The notes: a model not told the origin generated them from the letters alone. 64,000 nucleotides of DNA from Macrolepiota albuminosa (GCA_027475525.1 JAMWFC010000113.1:1-64000), one strand, 5' to 3'. Counted from the first letter of the stretch, positions 33,156 through 45,446 are shown. Translations and numbers: made by a program.

Positions 33156-33245
33156 CGAAAAAGGAAGTATTTGTCAGCCTTAGTCAGAAACTGTCAAAAC
33201 TGACTAAGCACATCATTTCCCAGGCGTCGTCGCATTATATAGAGA
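33156..33245 (-). repeat. 90-bp Helitron 5' terminus, copy of unit F
   Basis: Ninety bases (CGAAAAAGGAAGTATTTGTC through CATTATATAGAGA on the plus strand) are nearly identical to 34660-34749. The inner part contains inverted TTAGTCAG.../CTGACTAAG arms. On the minus strand both copies begin TCTCTATATAATGCG, as expected for Helitron 5' ends. Confidence 0.8.
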
Positions 33246-34749
33246 CGAGCTACGATTCGTGCCTTCGGCACGAATTTCGTAGCTCGTTGGGGGTTCCCAG
33301 GCGTCGTCGCATTATATAGAGACGAGCTACGATTCGTGCCTTCGGCACGAATTTCGTAGCTCGTTGGGGGCTTTGCCCCCAAACCCCCCCCAACTAAGCC
33401 TCCACCCTAACCTCACTTCGTTCGGTTAGGGCTCCAAGTATGTATAGAGAACTCAGTGCTCATTCCCAGCCTCAACCTCACTTCGTTCGGTTAAGGCCTC
33501 CGCATTGGCTCCAAGTATGTATAGAGAACTCAGTGCTCATTCCCAGCCTCAACCTCACTTCGTTCGGTTAAGGCCTCCGCATTTCACAACTCAGTGCTCA
33601 TTCCCAGCCTCAACCTCACTTCGTTCGGTTAAGGCCTCCGCATTTCACAACTCAGTGCTCATTCCCAGCCTCAACCTCACTTCGTTCGGTTAAGGCCTCC
33701 GCATTTCACAACTCAGTGCTCATTCCCAGCCTCAACCTCACTTCGTTCGGTTAAGGCCTCCGCATTTCACAACTCAGTGCTCATTCCCAGCCTCAACCTC
33801 ACTTCGTTCGGTTAAGGCCTCCGCATTTCACAACTCAGTGCTCATTCCCAGCCTCAACCTCACTTCGTTCGGTTAAGGCCTCCGCATTTCACAACTCAGT
33901 GCTCATTCCCAGCCTCAACCTCACTTCGTTCGGTTAAGGCCTCCGCATTTCACAACTCAGTGCTCATTCCCAGCCTCAACCTCACTTCGTTCGGTTAAGG
34001 CCTCCGCATTTCACAACTCAGTGCTCATTCCCAGCCTCAACCTCACTTCGTTCGGTTAAGGCCTCCGCATTTCACAACTCAGTGCTCATTCCCAGCCTCA
34101 ACCTCACTTCGTTCGGTTAAGGCCTCCGCATTTCACAACTCAGTGCTCATTCCCAGCCTCAACCTCACTTCGTTCGGTTAAGGCCTCCGCATTTCACAAC
34201 TCAGTGCTCATTCCCCTCAGTGCTCATTCCCAGCCTCAACCTCACTTCGTTCGGTTAAGGCCTCCGCATTTCACAACTCAGTGCTCATTCCCGCATTTCA
34301 CAACTCAGTCCCCTTTCCACAACTCTCAAAATAAGCTAAATTGAATTCTTCTCAAATTTTTCAGATTTTATTCAGCATTTATAAATCTTTAAAAAACTAA
34401 AAATCAGTATATTAGTAGTCTTTGAATTTTTCCTGATTTTCTGGTGATTTTCCTGGAATTATTTGAGCATTTTCCACTAACATCTCCTGAAAAACAGAGC
34501 AATTGAATTTTTCTTGAAATTTTCAGATTTCTTTAAGCATTTATAAACCTCAAAAAATTCACAATCAGTGTATCAGTAGCCTCTGAATTTTTCCTGATTT
34601 TTTGGTGATTTTCTTTCAAATTTCTAAGCATTTTATATGTACATCTACCACAAAACAAACGAAAAAGGAAGTATGTGTCAGCCTTAGTCAGAAACTGTCA
34701 AAACTGACTAAGCACATCATTTCCCAGGCGTCGTCGCATTATATAGAGA
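33246..34749 (-). mobile_element. Helitron unit N (non-autonomous)
   Basis: About 1.5 kb with the same 90-bp 5' terminus as unit F (34660-34749) and the same 3' hairpin block (33246-33380, of which a 75-bp segment including part of the 5' end is duplicated at 33222-33297 and 33297-33370), but no coding capacity. Its interior is a 61-bp minisatellite and about 350 bp of AT-rich sequence (34310-34660). It directly abuts unit F. Confidence 0.65.
33448..34310 (+). repeat. 61-bp minisatellite, about 11 near-identical tandem copies
   Basis: The unit starts ACTCAGTGCTCATTCCCAGC, continues CTCAACCTCACTTCGTTCGG and ends GCATTTCACA. From 33528 to about 34199 eleven copies follow in a row with hardly any difference, with one longer variant unit on the left (33448-33527, containing AAGTATGTATAGAG) and partial copies on the right. 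The CACTTCGTTCGGTTA core is the same as in the Helitron 3' blocks, so the array has grown out of Helitron end sequence. Decayed relatives are at 42.03-42.22 kb. Confidence 0.9.
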
Positions 34750-35189
34750 AGATCCGTAACTGCGACTCTTTATGACATCATCAGTGTGCTTTTTCTGTTG
34801 AGCGGGTTATTTTCCTTGTATTTTGTAATTGATACATGTAGCAGGATACTGTAACTCTAGCATCTACACTGTTGACATTCTATAACTGCTTTGGTAAAGA
34901 CGTGGTTTGATCTTGGGCCAAACAGACTCCATATATGACATACCTGTTCAATATACATATTGTAATTTTTTCCTCAGGTTTTGGAGTTGTGGGCATGTTG
35001 TAGGTTCGTCTTCGGAAGACGTATGTGCCTCACGAGCATCTGGGAAATTCAAGACATGTTTTTGAATTCTGCCATAGTTGTTATGGGTGATGTGGTTGTA
35101 GCTTTCGTCCAGGTCATCATTGGCGACGGGAACTCGGCGGCGATACTTGGGCCACAAAACAGTTAGAGAACCACAAATAAAAGACAGGG
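34750..35189. other. Region without a secure gene
   Basis: A minus-strand open frame (34948-35157, with YRRRVPVANDDLDESYNH) could be a further 3' exon of the neighbouring small gene or chance. There is no ATG and no domain. Confidence 0.35.
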
Positions 35190-35487
35190 CTATGCGATAG
35201 TTACAAGAACTGCAGGTTCAAGGCGACTTTGAATCGCTTCTATTTCCTATGTCGAGGATTAGCAAAACATTCATAAAGAGTCTTGGCCAGTAAATGTCGC
35301 ATACCACAAGGTCTCTTGCTGTGCACCCTTTAGGTAACATGCCCTCGTCAATTGCCGTTTGTTTTGGCATCTCTACATCTGGTGCGATATCATCATATTT
35401 CGAAGTAGGCAGATTAGTAGACATTGCACTGGCAAAAGTGGCGATGGCGATCACAGGGACAGTGACGAAAAGGCTCTTGAGTTGCAT
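35190..35487 (-). CDS. Small secreted protein candidate, 79 aa
   Basis: Two exons, 35487-35305 and 35246-35190, with a 58-bp GT-AG intron (35247-35304). The N-terminus MQLKSLFVTVPVIAIATFAS is a good signal peptide, with cleavage plausible after ATFASA. The mature part is acidic (KYDDIAPDVEMPKQ), contains a single Cys in KGCTARDLV and ends AVLVTIA. I do not recognise a family. Function unknown; the extracellular location is inferred from the signal peptide only. Lack of paired cysteines is unusual for fungal small secreted proteins. Confidence 0.5.
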
Positions 35488-38260
35488 GCTGAGAAAATCC
35501 GGAAACGGTAGTTCGCAATGCAGCAGTCTGTGGTTCGTGCTATATAGGACAAACTCAAGGAACGCTGTCACCAATGTGCATGCATCACTGAGACAACCTG
35601 CCGGCGCTACATTGCTTATGACAACATGGGAGTGGCGAGATACCTTTGTCTTCCTGTCATATGATCATCCCTTTGGCCTCGCATCCGGTAACCGAACGTC
35701 TTGCAAGATTCATGAATTCACCTGGAAAAACGTGGTATCAACAGACGCTTGGTTAGAAAACACCCGGGCAAAAATGTATGGCCATGTCATGTGATCTCAG
35801 CCTCTTCCCGTTCGGAGCCGCGAACGTTCTCCAGCTCTAGGAGCCAATGCGCGATAAGGCTGAACTAGATTGATTCCAAGGCTGGCGCCTACACCCGGTC
35901 CTACTCCAAGCAACAAGATATTCTCCGCTGTGCTCTGAACAGAGAGATGGACTGACCAAAAAGCCTGACGACTCAATGCATAACCTGGATCTCGTCGCAG
36001 GCCCGGAAACTTCGATTGGATCGTCGTGGCTACCTTCGTGTACTGTCTTTTTGGACACTCGGACATGCGTATATCATAGCATCAACATTTATCTATCCCA
36101 GACAGTCGTCAGCTTACGTTGTCACGCTGAGGCAGTTGTGTCCTACATTGGCCCTTCTTTCAGCTTAAATGCACTGTGACTCTGCTCTCGTCTGTACTCA
36201 GACGGTAGTTCCGTGGTCTCGGTCTCCGATGCAAAAAGGCGTGTCATATTTTACCTCTTGTTTTCTATCTAAATCCTACTGGGGAAACAGCAGAGGCGGC
36301 TACGGCTTACAACGCGGTATGCAACAGATCCACGGAATTGACACGCGCCTAGACCATCAGGACTCATACGCTTTCAAGAAGACCCACCCGTTCGTATATG
36401 CTTTATATATCACTCTCGCGCTTGGATCCATTTCTCTCATTCCTTGGGCGTCCTAACGTTATAAGCGTAGTCTTCACTTTACGTGCGCATGCTACATGCT
36501 CCAAACAAGCTCACTCTCACATGTCGTCGTTGTCAATCAATCGCCTTGAGGTCGTGAAGGTCACACGTTCCTCGATGCTTCCCAAATACGTTATCACTTT
36601 CATCGCGATTCCACAAACCCCGAGGGCGTCTTACTCCATGAAGGTCTGCAAACTCGATACCCCTGGTACGCTTTCTAAGTGAATATTGAAGTGTGTAGAT
36701 GGAAGAACGGAGTGTACTTAGGACATCACACGCCTCGCACATGTCCCGCCTTCATCCCCGGTTAAGCTAGAAAACTAATCGAGACCTTGCCCTCGTCATA
36801 CGATTGCTCCCACTATCGAAGCTTTTGGTTGTGATGTTCCTCCTGCTTGCGTTTCCCGTTTTCTTGCACACCAGGACGCCAACAAGGTAGTTACCAGAGA
36901 TCATTGACTAAACTGGCTTGTTGGGTCATTCATCAACAAAAAACATGCCGTCACAGTTTTCGTCCGCCTGTAAAACATAATATTAGAATCCTATCCCAAG
37001 ACGCCAGACCTCTCTTCCATCGGTTGAACTACTATGCATAGGCGAGATTCATCTTTCTAGCTGCATCTCTACGATTTTTGCATGTATCTGCAACTGTTTC
37101 GGAACTCAGGGCACTTGCAGGCTTCCTACTCCGAGCTGAGACCCTTTCGTAGCTCTAAATACATGCAGCATAAACCTCGTTGTTACTGTTTCCCGTCTCC
37201 AATATTCAGGCTCCGCCAGTTGCTTCCTTTCAACATCTGCTGACCAGAGGCCGCCAACGTGTTCCTTCACTTTGCACAAGTCGCTTGTCAGAGACGACAT
37301 TCCAGTTGTCTGTAGAATAAAACCTCAGCTTTCTATTGATACTCCAATTTTCACCCCTCGAACCTATTGTACCGTGATAGCAATGGTCAAACGCTCCGAC
37401 AGTAAAACTGGATGCGGCGTCCTGTATTCGGCCCTACGATGATCAAAACCGGTCTATAATCATCTGAACCAATCGGGGGCATTCGAAAGTATTTAAGGGA
37501 TGAATTGCTTCATCACTCCGTGAATGAATCGAGAAGGGCCCATGCACCATTCTGACGACATGAGCTCTTGAGTCCGACTGGCGAGTCATTTGAATTATGA
37601 CAACTTGTCTTGGACAATCTTCTTAGCGTCGGTTCAGCGGTGATAACTCGGCATAGGCCAATATTTGAATGGTCATTGATATTGGTTCAATGTGTGGGAA
37701 TTTCTCAAGTTCCCGAAATCGAACGATGGAAAGGCCTTCGAATTCTTTTCCATTACACTGGAAGGGCTCCAGCGAACTCTGCTTCTAGACCTTCACGAGG
37801 TAGTAAAAAACAACAACGGCGTGAGGCTCTTTGGCTCCTTTTTGGAGAGGGCTATCAAAACACCGACGTATTACACTAGCATAAGTATGGCTCCGATCCA
37901 GGCTGTTTCCCCCCGTGACTTCATAGGTAATAAAACGAAAGTGCCGAACACGAACCGTACCGAGATATACCCGCCGTAGAGAAATCGAGAAAATCTTGGA
38001 ATTTCTTAAACCCTGGCAGAGCATACTAGAGCGGTCAGATCTCGGTATGGATTCTTTGGTCAATTCGGCTAACCTGGGCAAGTCGTTAAATTCTCGGGTT
38101 TAAGAATAAACTCGACGTACTCCCGAGACCCATTACAACTTGCATCGAACTGGACACATGGTATTTCACATGTTGGAATTTTGATTCTTATCCACCATTT
38201 AGTGCTACTGGCAGTGGATCAAGTTTTTACGCGCGGTACCGTGTTTTTACCGGAAAAGCT
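35488..38260. other. Long region without a convincing gene
   Basis: CpG-containing, single-copy looking DNA. Minus-strand open frames at 35797-36066 (FWSVHLSVQSTAENILLLG) and others up to 120 codons on both strands show no domains, and I could not join them with consistent splice sites. Some may be exons of an unrecognised gene or decayed gene pieces. A transcript map would decide. Confidence 0.4.
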
Positions 38261-38262
38261 TG

Positions 38263-38269
38263 TATAAAA
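38263..38269 (+). promoter_or_regulatory. TATA box of the xylanase gene
   Basis: TATAAAA lies 58 bp upstream of the ATG of the GH11 gene, a spacing that would place transcription start about 30 bp before the coding region. Confidence 0.55.
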
Positions 38270-38326
38270 TCAACCAATGACACACTGTAACTCGTTGTGG
38301 TCATCCAAGGGTAACGCTCGAACATT

Positions 38327-39064
<738 letters not shown>

Positions 39065-39300
39065 GCGTCTTTTTGAGTAAACAACAGCATATCTCTCCAT
39101 AGCTTAGATATGTATTTGACGTTTTAGCCTCCAGCCTTTCATCCACGTGTAAAAAGAATACTAAAAATTGGTTATCTGGCTTCGGCTGATAGTTCTGTAT
39201 GATAATTCATTTTCAGATTGTATTGGGCAATTATCCCCCCTTTCTTTTTCTCTCCATTCGCGTAATGAACGCCACTTTAATGGAAATCCTATACCGTCAA
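39065..39300. other. 3' flank of the xylanase gene
   Basis: Holds no gene. AT-rich stretches suit a polyadenylation region. CpG depletion starts shortly after. Confidence 0.5.
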
Positions 39301-39614
39301 GATTTTTAGGGTACTGATGTCTCTAAAGCAATTGACATGACAATCAAAGATATCCAAATTCCATTTGCACAGTCTTTTTCAAGATGCCCTGAATCCACAG
39401 ATATCACATTGCAAAAAAGTGATACTGGTTACAGGCTCCCTGTTGTCGCCACTTCCGCTGCTGATTTGTTCCAGGTCCAACTTCATAATAGAAGGTCACC
39501 TGAGTTGGGCCAACACAATGGTGTTCAAAAGTAGGAGTCATGTGCTACAACTGCTGAGTCATTTGTCAAAATTTCAAAGGATATAGTGAGTGGCCGGGCT
39601 CTGGTGGCCCTTCA

Positions 39615-42310
39615 TCTATACAAGCTACAATTCATGCCTTTGGCATGAATTTCATAGCTTGTTGGGGGCTTTTCCCCCCCCCCCCAACACAGCCTCCACT
39701 CTAACCTCACTTTGTTTGGTTAGGGCTCTATGTTGGGATGTGATATTGTGACAGGTACCATAGCCATGACAACAAGGCTACTGGCCACTGGCTGCTGACG
39801 ATTCATCTCTTTGTTACCACTCTGCTTTGTCTCAACATGCATATAATAACTCTTTACAAGTACACATTACCCTTAGTTCATTAACATGCTGATAATGCCT
39901 AACTGTGGTTGAGTGCACTGGACATTACACAGTACAACACCATCTCCAGTGCCTGGCATGCATCATGTGTAAGGAGTCCTGACAGAGTCCTGGTATGCTT
40001 GAACAAATGTGATACAATGATGTGCTAGATAATAGCACCTTGGATGCTACCTAGCAAACTGTAAGCACTGTAGCTTAGGCAAAGATATTGTAAAGAGAAA
40101 GAATAGCACAATGAAATGTGTCCATAGGTGGCACTGCAAATGACAAAGATGATAGAGACAATGGTAGCACCCAACTTAGTGACAAAGTTAGGTTAAGCTA
40201 GTGCAACTTAAACACTACAAGTAACTGAGTGCTCAATGAGTTACAATTTGTTGTTTTTTACATGTGAAGTAGCTATCTTTTATACTATGCACTACTGTAT
40301 TTTCAAAATGAGTCTATCTGAGTCTATCTGCAGCACTACCAATTAGTGCCTCTTCTCATGGTTCCAGCTAACAGCAACCTGTCAACAGCAACTGGCAGCA
40401 TATGAATGACAGTGACCAATGGCATTATAGCCCATTGGCCACAGCGACTCTAAACTGACTTAGAATTGTACAAGTATGCTCACTTTTTAATGTAATTCCA
40501 ATTGGCCAGGCCACTCCAGGGTATAGTCAAAAAATTCTCAATAGATGCCATGAGCGCTGATAGGACCCCATACAGGATCAGCGCATCAACGGCAGGCTAC
40601 GGCAACATGGCACAGGCTCAGGATACCTTAGCGTGCGCTAACTAACCAATTTTGGCAATATTTGACGGCCGCGCATGGCAAGAAGCAGATCCGATCAGTG
40701 ATAGCGCCGATAGCAGACAGAATGACAACTGACAGATGGCATCAGTCACTGACAACAGTGCTTAGCAAGAAGCCTGATGATCTATCAAAAACTGATGGAC
40801 AGCTTGGCATTTGACCTTGGCGCCTGACACTGCTTAGCGCCTCGATCTGGCACCTGACATCGCTAAGCATTTTGGACAGACAGAAGGGTGATGGATTGAT
40901 GGTTTAGCTTCGCGATCTGTCGCCTGGCGTCGCTAAGGCTCTTGAATGGACGGTAGGGATCTGAAACCGTTGGAGCTACCCCTATGAAATTTTCCAGTTT
41001 ACCGCACTTTGGCAATGGTTGGTCACTGGCGACGGTGAACTCCTTGTAGTATATAAAGTACTTACCGACTTGTACATACAAACAGAACAATAGACCAGAG
41101 TTTCCTGCTCCCCTTTCGTCAGCCTCCCTTACGCTCGAGATCTCATTTACAGTTGGCAACGTCGAACTCGTCAGCAGTTGCAGACTTCATCGCTAGCCTT
41201 CGACCTATTCGCGCCTTGCAGCTATGGCAGGCATTTACGACGCTTAGACTTCGCTAAGCTTACCGTGCTCTTGCCACTCATGTTGCCATGTTCACTTACC
41301 GCACCCTTCATAGGCGCTTTACCTTAGCGCGTTATGCTTGCCGACCCCTTTACCGACTTTTCCCCATTTTCATAGGCGCGTTCTCTGGGACCTGCCCAGG
41401 ACTCCTCACATCACTTATAGCGTGCCCAACGCAAGCAATTGGTACGGTAACACTATAACTATATTTGTTTCTGACCAAACTTTGGGCGTCATCAGCGCTA
41501 ATGTTGGCACTAAACATTGTATTATTTTCTGATAGGTTAAAATGCCAGGCTTGAGTATATCCTGTCTTGTTGTCAGTAATTTTTTATACTTCTGATTGAG
41601 ATGCCTTGACAAGTGGCAGCACCTAATGCTAACTCCTTTCAGAATCAATTGGGGTTTGGTCAGAGTCACCTCCCTGTCATCATGCTAGCATTATAAGTTC
41701 TAGGCCTGCTAAGTCCTTGAAGTCAATAGATGGTGGGTGCTAAATGTCTGATAAATGGTGATGAGACTGGTAAGTGAAGCCTGTAACAGGGTGCTAAAGC
41801 CAGAGATGTCCTGTGTCCAAGAAAGTCACTTGAGTCTCCAATATGTCAAGTATTGGTAGGCCTCTAGTGTCCTTTGATGTGCTCAGCCCAAGTAGAAGCC
41901 TATCAACACACTAGGAGTATCCACTTAGTTACACCAGTTACATTCATATATTAACCAAAGGATACCTAGATTTAACTAACATGTTAATTACTAGATGTAA
42001 TCAGATTCTAACACTCCAAGCATGTATAAGTAACTTGGCCTCTACTCCAACCTCACTTTGTTTGGTTAGGGCTCCAAGTATGTATAGAGAACTCAGTCTT
42101 AATCTCAGCCTCAACTTTACTTTGTTTGGTTAAGGCCTTAATTTTCACAACTCAGTGCTTAATCCCAGCTTCAACCTCACTTTGTTTGGTTAAGGCCTTG
42201 GGTTTCACAACTCAGTGTGTAGTTACCCTAAAAAAAGGTTCTTGATTAGCTTGGTCAGCCTTAATAATCACATTATTTTCTCCAGGCCTTGTCCTATTCT
42301 ATATAAATGA
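39615..42310 (-). mobile_element. Decayed Helitron relic interrupted by a solo LTR
   Basis: The left end (39615-39730) reads ACAAGCTACAATTCATGCCTTTGGCATGAATTTCATAGCTTG, split here only by description, which is the 3' hairpin block with CG changed to TG/CA. The right end at about 42280-42305 (minus strand TATATAGAATAGGACAAGG then CCTGGAGAAAATAATGTG) corresponds to the 5' end TATATAATGCGACGACGCCTGG. Positions 42030-42220 hold two to three CpG-less relatives of the 61-bp repeat (CCTCACTTTGTTTGGTTAAG). The interior includes sequence related to the insert in gag at 10.6-10.9 kb and the solo LTR. Confidence 0.55.
40558..41500. mobile_element. Solo LTR of family B, copy 2 (inverted relative to copy 1)
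   Basis: Runs from TGATAGGACC to ...GGGCGTCATCA and matches 13519-14453 in reverse complement. It is CpG-rich inside CpG-depleted DNA. GCGC occurs immediately before and after, a possible 4-bp target duplication. No coding sequence inside. Confidence 0.7.
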
Positions 42311-43379
42311 GGTGGGTTGATAGAAAGCCAAGTCAGATTTGATTTAGCAAAAAAAACTCAACAGAATGCATTTTTTTTTCAGAGGTTGAATAGTATGTCA
42401 TGATCTCTATATTTACAGCATGTTTTTTAATGTTTAGAACTTTTGTTAAAGCAGGTAATGGACCTTAAAATTGTGAGTTGAGATGAATTCTGAGAAAGAT
42501 ATTATACTTGATCATTGTTTCAGACATACCTATCCAACACTTTCCTCTATGGCAACAAGCTCCTAAACTTCACCACACAAGTCCAAGATCTTTTAAATAG
42601 TCTTCTGCTAACATAATACAGCAAGAAGCTCTGGGTTTGAACCATGTCCCCCAACCATTCAAGCATATCTTCATAGATGTCTGGCAGTCAGCTGAAAAAT
42701 AGAGGTTTAGTGGGTATTATGACAATAATCATTGAATTCCACATTATCTTTCAGTTTGTGCTAGAATTTGTGTGTAAATATATTTTTATCCTGATATATA
42801 AAGAACCAACCCCTTCAATTTGATTTGTGGGCAACTCAAAGCTAACAGATTCATTCTGCCCAGCATGTGGGAAATATAGAGATGTTGAGCTACTATAAAC
42901 ATATCACAAAAAAAAACATATTATTATACATGTAGATATCAAATATAGTATTGTTAATCTTGATGTAGGCCCAATACTGAGGCTTACTGTAAGAGTTTAA
43001 GTTCTTACTCACACAAGACACAGAATCTGTCAAATTGGTAGATTTCTTTGTACATAGTGTAAGTAAAAAAGTATCTATCCAAACATAAGTAAATATCAAA
43101 GGGGATGGGCCGCTGCGACGCACGGCGAGACCGAGGTCTACGGGTTGTCGGAAAGGTGACGCTGTGTGGACGTGGCAGTGTCAGCGTGACATTGTCAGTG
43201 TGACGTGCCAGCACGACATTCGAGGGTACGGTAATTTATGAGTAAATGAATAGAATTCGTCCCCGTTTATGTAGACGTCAGTATCGAAACTGCATAGATT
43301 GATGTCCGTAACCATAAGATATAAAAAAAAAGGCATAAATGTATCAAAAAAAAATGTCATAATTTCGAAAAACCATTCT

Positions 43380-43793
43380 TCAGTTCTCATCGTCGTCCCT
43401 GTAGGCGTAGAACGTGTTTGCGTCGACACGGCCGCCGTACAGGAATAGATACATCCCTGTGCGACGCGGCCTCGCGTTCGTAGCCTGTAAATGGGTTGAT
43501 TCGACCAATCATAGCGAAAAAAAATGCAACGAACCTGTCCGTTGTAACAATTGGGTGCTTTCCTCCCCATAACTCCCTTGCAGCGCTTCAATGAGCCAAC
43601 AACGTACGCGTACGCACGCCTGACCGTTTATCAGGCATTCAGAGCAAAAAAGAAGGCACAAGGCCACTTACTTCATGCCTTGAACCACACCAGTCACTCT
43701 GCCTCCCCTTTTTCCGATTTTACGCGACGGATCGCCGTCGACGGTTCGGGAAACCGCATGCGATGATTCATCGAAAGTCGAAGAGCAATTCAT
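43380..43793 (-). CDS. Short basic hypothetical protein, three exons
   Basis: The chosen start is MNCSSTFDESSHAVSR (ATG at 43791-43793); an in-frame start upstream is possible. Exon 1 ends VTGVVQGMK at GTAAGT (about 43676). After an intron ending GGTCAG, exon 2 reads RAYAYVVGSLKRCKGVMGRK and APNCYNGQ. A second intron (about 43487-43535, ending TTTACAG) leads to ATNARPRRTGMYLFLYGGRV, then DANTFYAYRDDDEN and the stop at 43380-43382. Both introns keep frame. No domain recognised; the two CxxxxxC-spaced cysteines and many basic residues are the only features. Confidence 0.5.
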
Positions 43794-43905
43794 GGACGTT
43801 GTGAGGTCAAAAATAACGTCGAATAAAGCGTTCACGGCTGGGCAACGTCTGGGACGCTGTGACGATCCCAATGCATCGAATCGCGCGTGACGGTCACGAA
43901 TACCC

Positions 43906-44305
43906 TACCTGCGCCTCAACGTCGCTCCCGTTGGCCTTTAAACGGCCAACGTTGTCTCCCTTCGTCGTCCTTGATGTCCCTGTACGCGGGTTAGATACAT
44001 TGTGCCCTGCCTGCACCTCAACGTCGCTTCCGTTGGCCTTAAAACAGCCAACGTCGGCCCTCTTCGTCGTCTTTGATGCCTCCGCACGCGGTTTGACGGT
44101 CACCAATACCTACCTGCGCCTCAACGTCGCTCCCGTTGGCCTTTAAACGGCCAACGTTGTCCCCCTTCGTCATCCTTGATGTCCCTGTACGCGGGTTAGA
44201 TACATTGTGCCCTGCCTGCACCTCGACGTCGCTCCCGTTGGCCTTAAAACAGCCAACGTCGGCCCTCTTCGTCCTCTTTGATGCCTCCGCACGCGGTTTG
44301 GAATA
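43906..44305 (+). repeat. Tandem duplication of about 205 bp with internal half-repeats and hairpins
   Basis: A segment starting GCGCCTCAACGTCGCTCCCG recurs about 205 bp later (43911 and 44116), and each half itself carries two related 100-bp parts. Every part has the palindrome GTTGGCCTTTAAACGGCCAAC or its variant GTTGGCCTTAAAACAGCCAAC, split here by the 7-nt loop, at about 43930, 44032, 44135 and 44237. No coding function is evident; reading frames across it are repeats. Confidence 0.85.
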
Positions 44306-45446
44306 TATTCGGCACGCCCTATAATATAAATGGATACCATGAAGCTTGAGCGTGAGGATGGACGCCGAAGGTATGGATGGGATAATGCAAAGCAGTCAAT
44401 TCTACAAGCTCTATCACAGATTTAGCACCAATAGGATGGTCCTGGCCATACCCAAGTTTTATGCGCGGATGAACAAAGGTACCGCCTGAGAAATCCAGAG
44501 ACCTTTAGAGTGATTGGTGAGAATTATATGTTGGCAAAGAAGGACAGACAGTCTTTTGCATCCCTGGCTGCGTTTAAATGACGTGGCGTCCAGTGACCAT
44601 GCACAGGAATAACCATTAAGTAGTTAACAAATTTGACTGGCTTACGTTAACGCCGATGCAGTGTGAGCACAACGGTTAATGATGTTCTGCCCTGCTGAGT
44701 CCTGTAACAGAAATAGAAACGGTGACTCCGATTCCTTGATATCTAGCAGGATAATGAATAATTCATAGATGTTCGTTATTAAAGAAAAAGTAATGGACAA
44801 CTTCGTACCTGTGTCAATATCAAATCGGGGCTTTTCATTTTTTCGCCTGAATTGTGAGAGGAAGGGAAAGTGAGCAAGTTTTTATGCTTTACATTCTTCT
44901 CCTGTGTTTGAGACGTAGGATATTCAATCGCCAATTCCAAAGCTTATAATCAGCTGTGATCCAACGATGTCAATGCTGTCAAACCTAGAAAGAACTAATA
45001 AGAACAAACTGCCCCGTAGTCCTGGAGACACGTAGTCTTTCGTCTATATGCCGACTTTACCCACATTTGCATTTGGCTGCATATGACCCGCCAGTGTGAC
45101 TATATGACGTTTTCAGAACATATAGCCGTGCGGGTGAGAGGAGACATACCTAGCACTTTGAATGTCGACAACGCATGCTTGAGCGACTCCCATGAGAGCG
45201 GATGCTGACAATGAAACTGCTCGTGGGTGCACGGGGATTGCCGCAGATCTGTCAGGTCACGTTATATAAAGTCTTCCCATGCTCTATTCTAGAATAAACT
45301 GCTGGTTCCAGAACTGGTTACATCAGAAAGTGCCAAACGTGGCGGTCTCGGCTCCTGCAACAGCTGACAAATAGTTGTGTATGTTTATCGTTATTGTATG
45401 ATTTGTATTTGATTGGCCCATCTGTTCTTGTTCTGCAATTGTCACC
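44306..45446. other. Intergenic, upstream of the JmjC gene
   Basis: No gene recognised. The base composition is ordinary. It should contain the promoter of the gene starting at 45447. Confidence 0.5.

Larger units (their letters stand above)
25868..33245 (-). mobile_element. Helitron unit F (full-length, one nonsense codon)
   Basis: Minus-strand Helitron of about 7.4 kb. The 5' end is placed at 33245 (minus strand TCTCTATATAATGCGACGAC, close to the usual Helitron TCTCTAYTA start). The 3' end is at the hairpin block starting 25868, directly abutting the 5' end of unit T. It encodes one Rep/helicase protein (26507-32352). Between the coding end and the 3' hairpin (25980-26500) lie four decaying copies of the CCTCACTTCGTTCGGTTAGG repeat and AT-rich DNA without genes. 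Confidence 0.75.
39301..43100. other. Second CpG-depleted repeat block
   Basis: CG dinucleotides are nearly absent except in the solo LTR at 40558-41500. The right edge is sharp: at about 43105 the sequence turns to GGGCCGCTGCGACGCACGGC. No living gene inside. 41500-41990 and 42320-43080 hold decayed, unassigned repeat sequence; 42610-42760 matches 14455-14600. Confidence 0.8.

Noticed and set aside
33528..34215. Regular 61-bp array considered as a CRISPR array
   Set aside because: The units are contiguous without unique spacers, the DNA is eukaryotic, and the core equals Helitron end sequence; it is a minisatellite.
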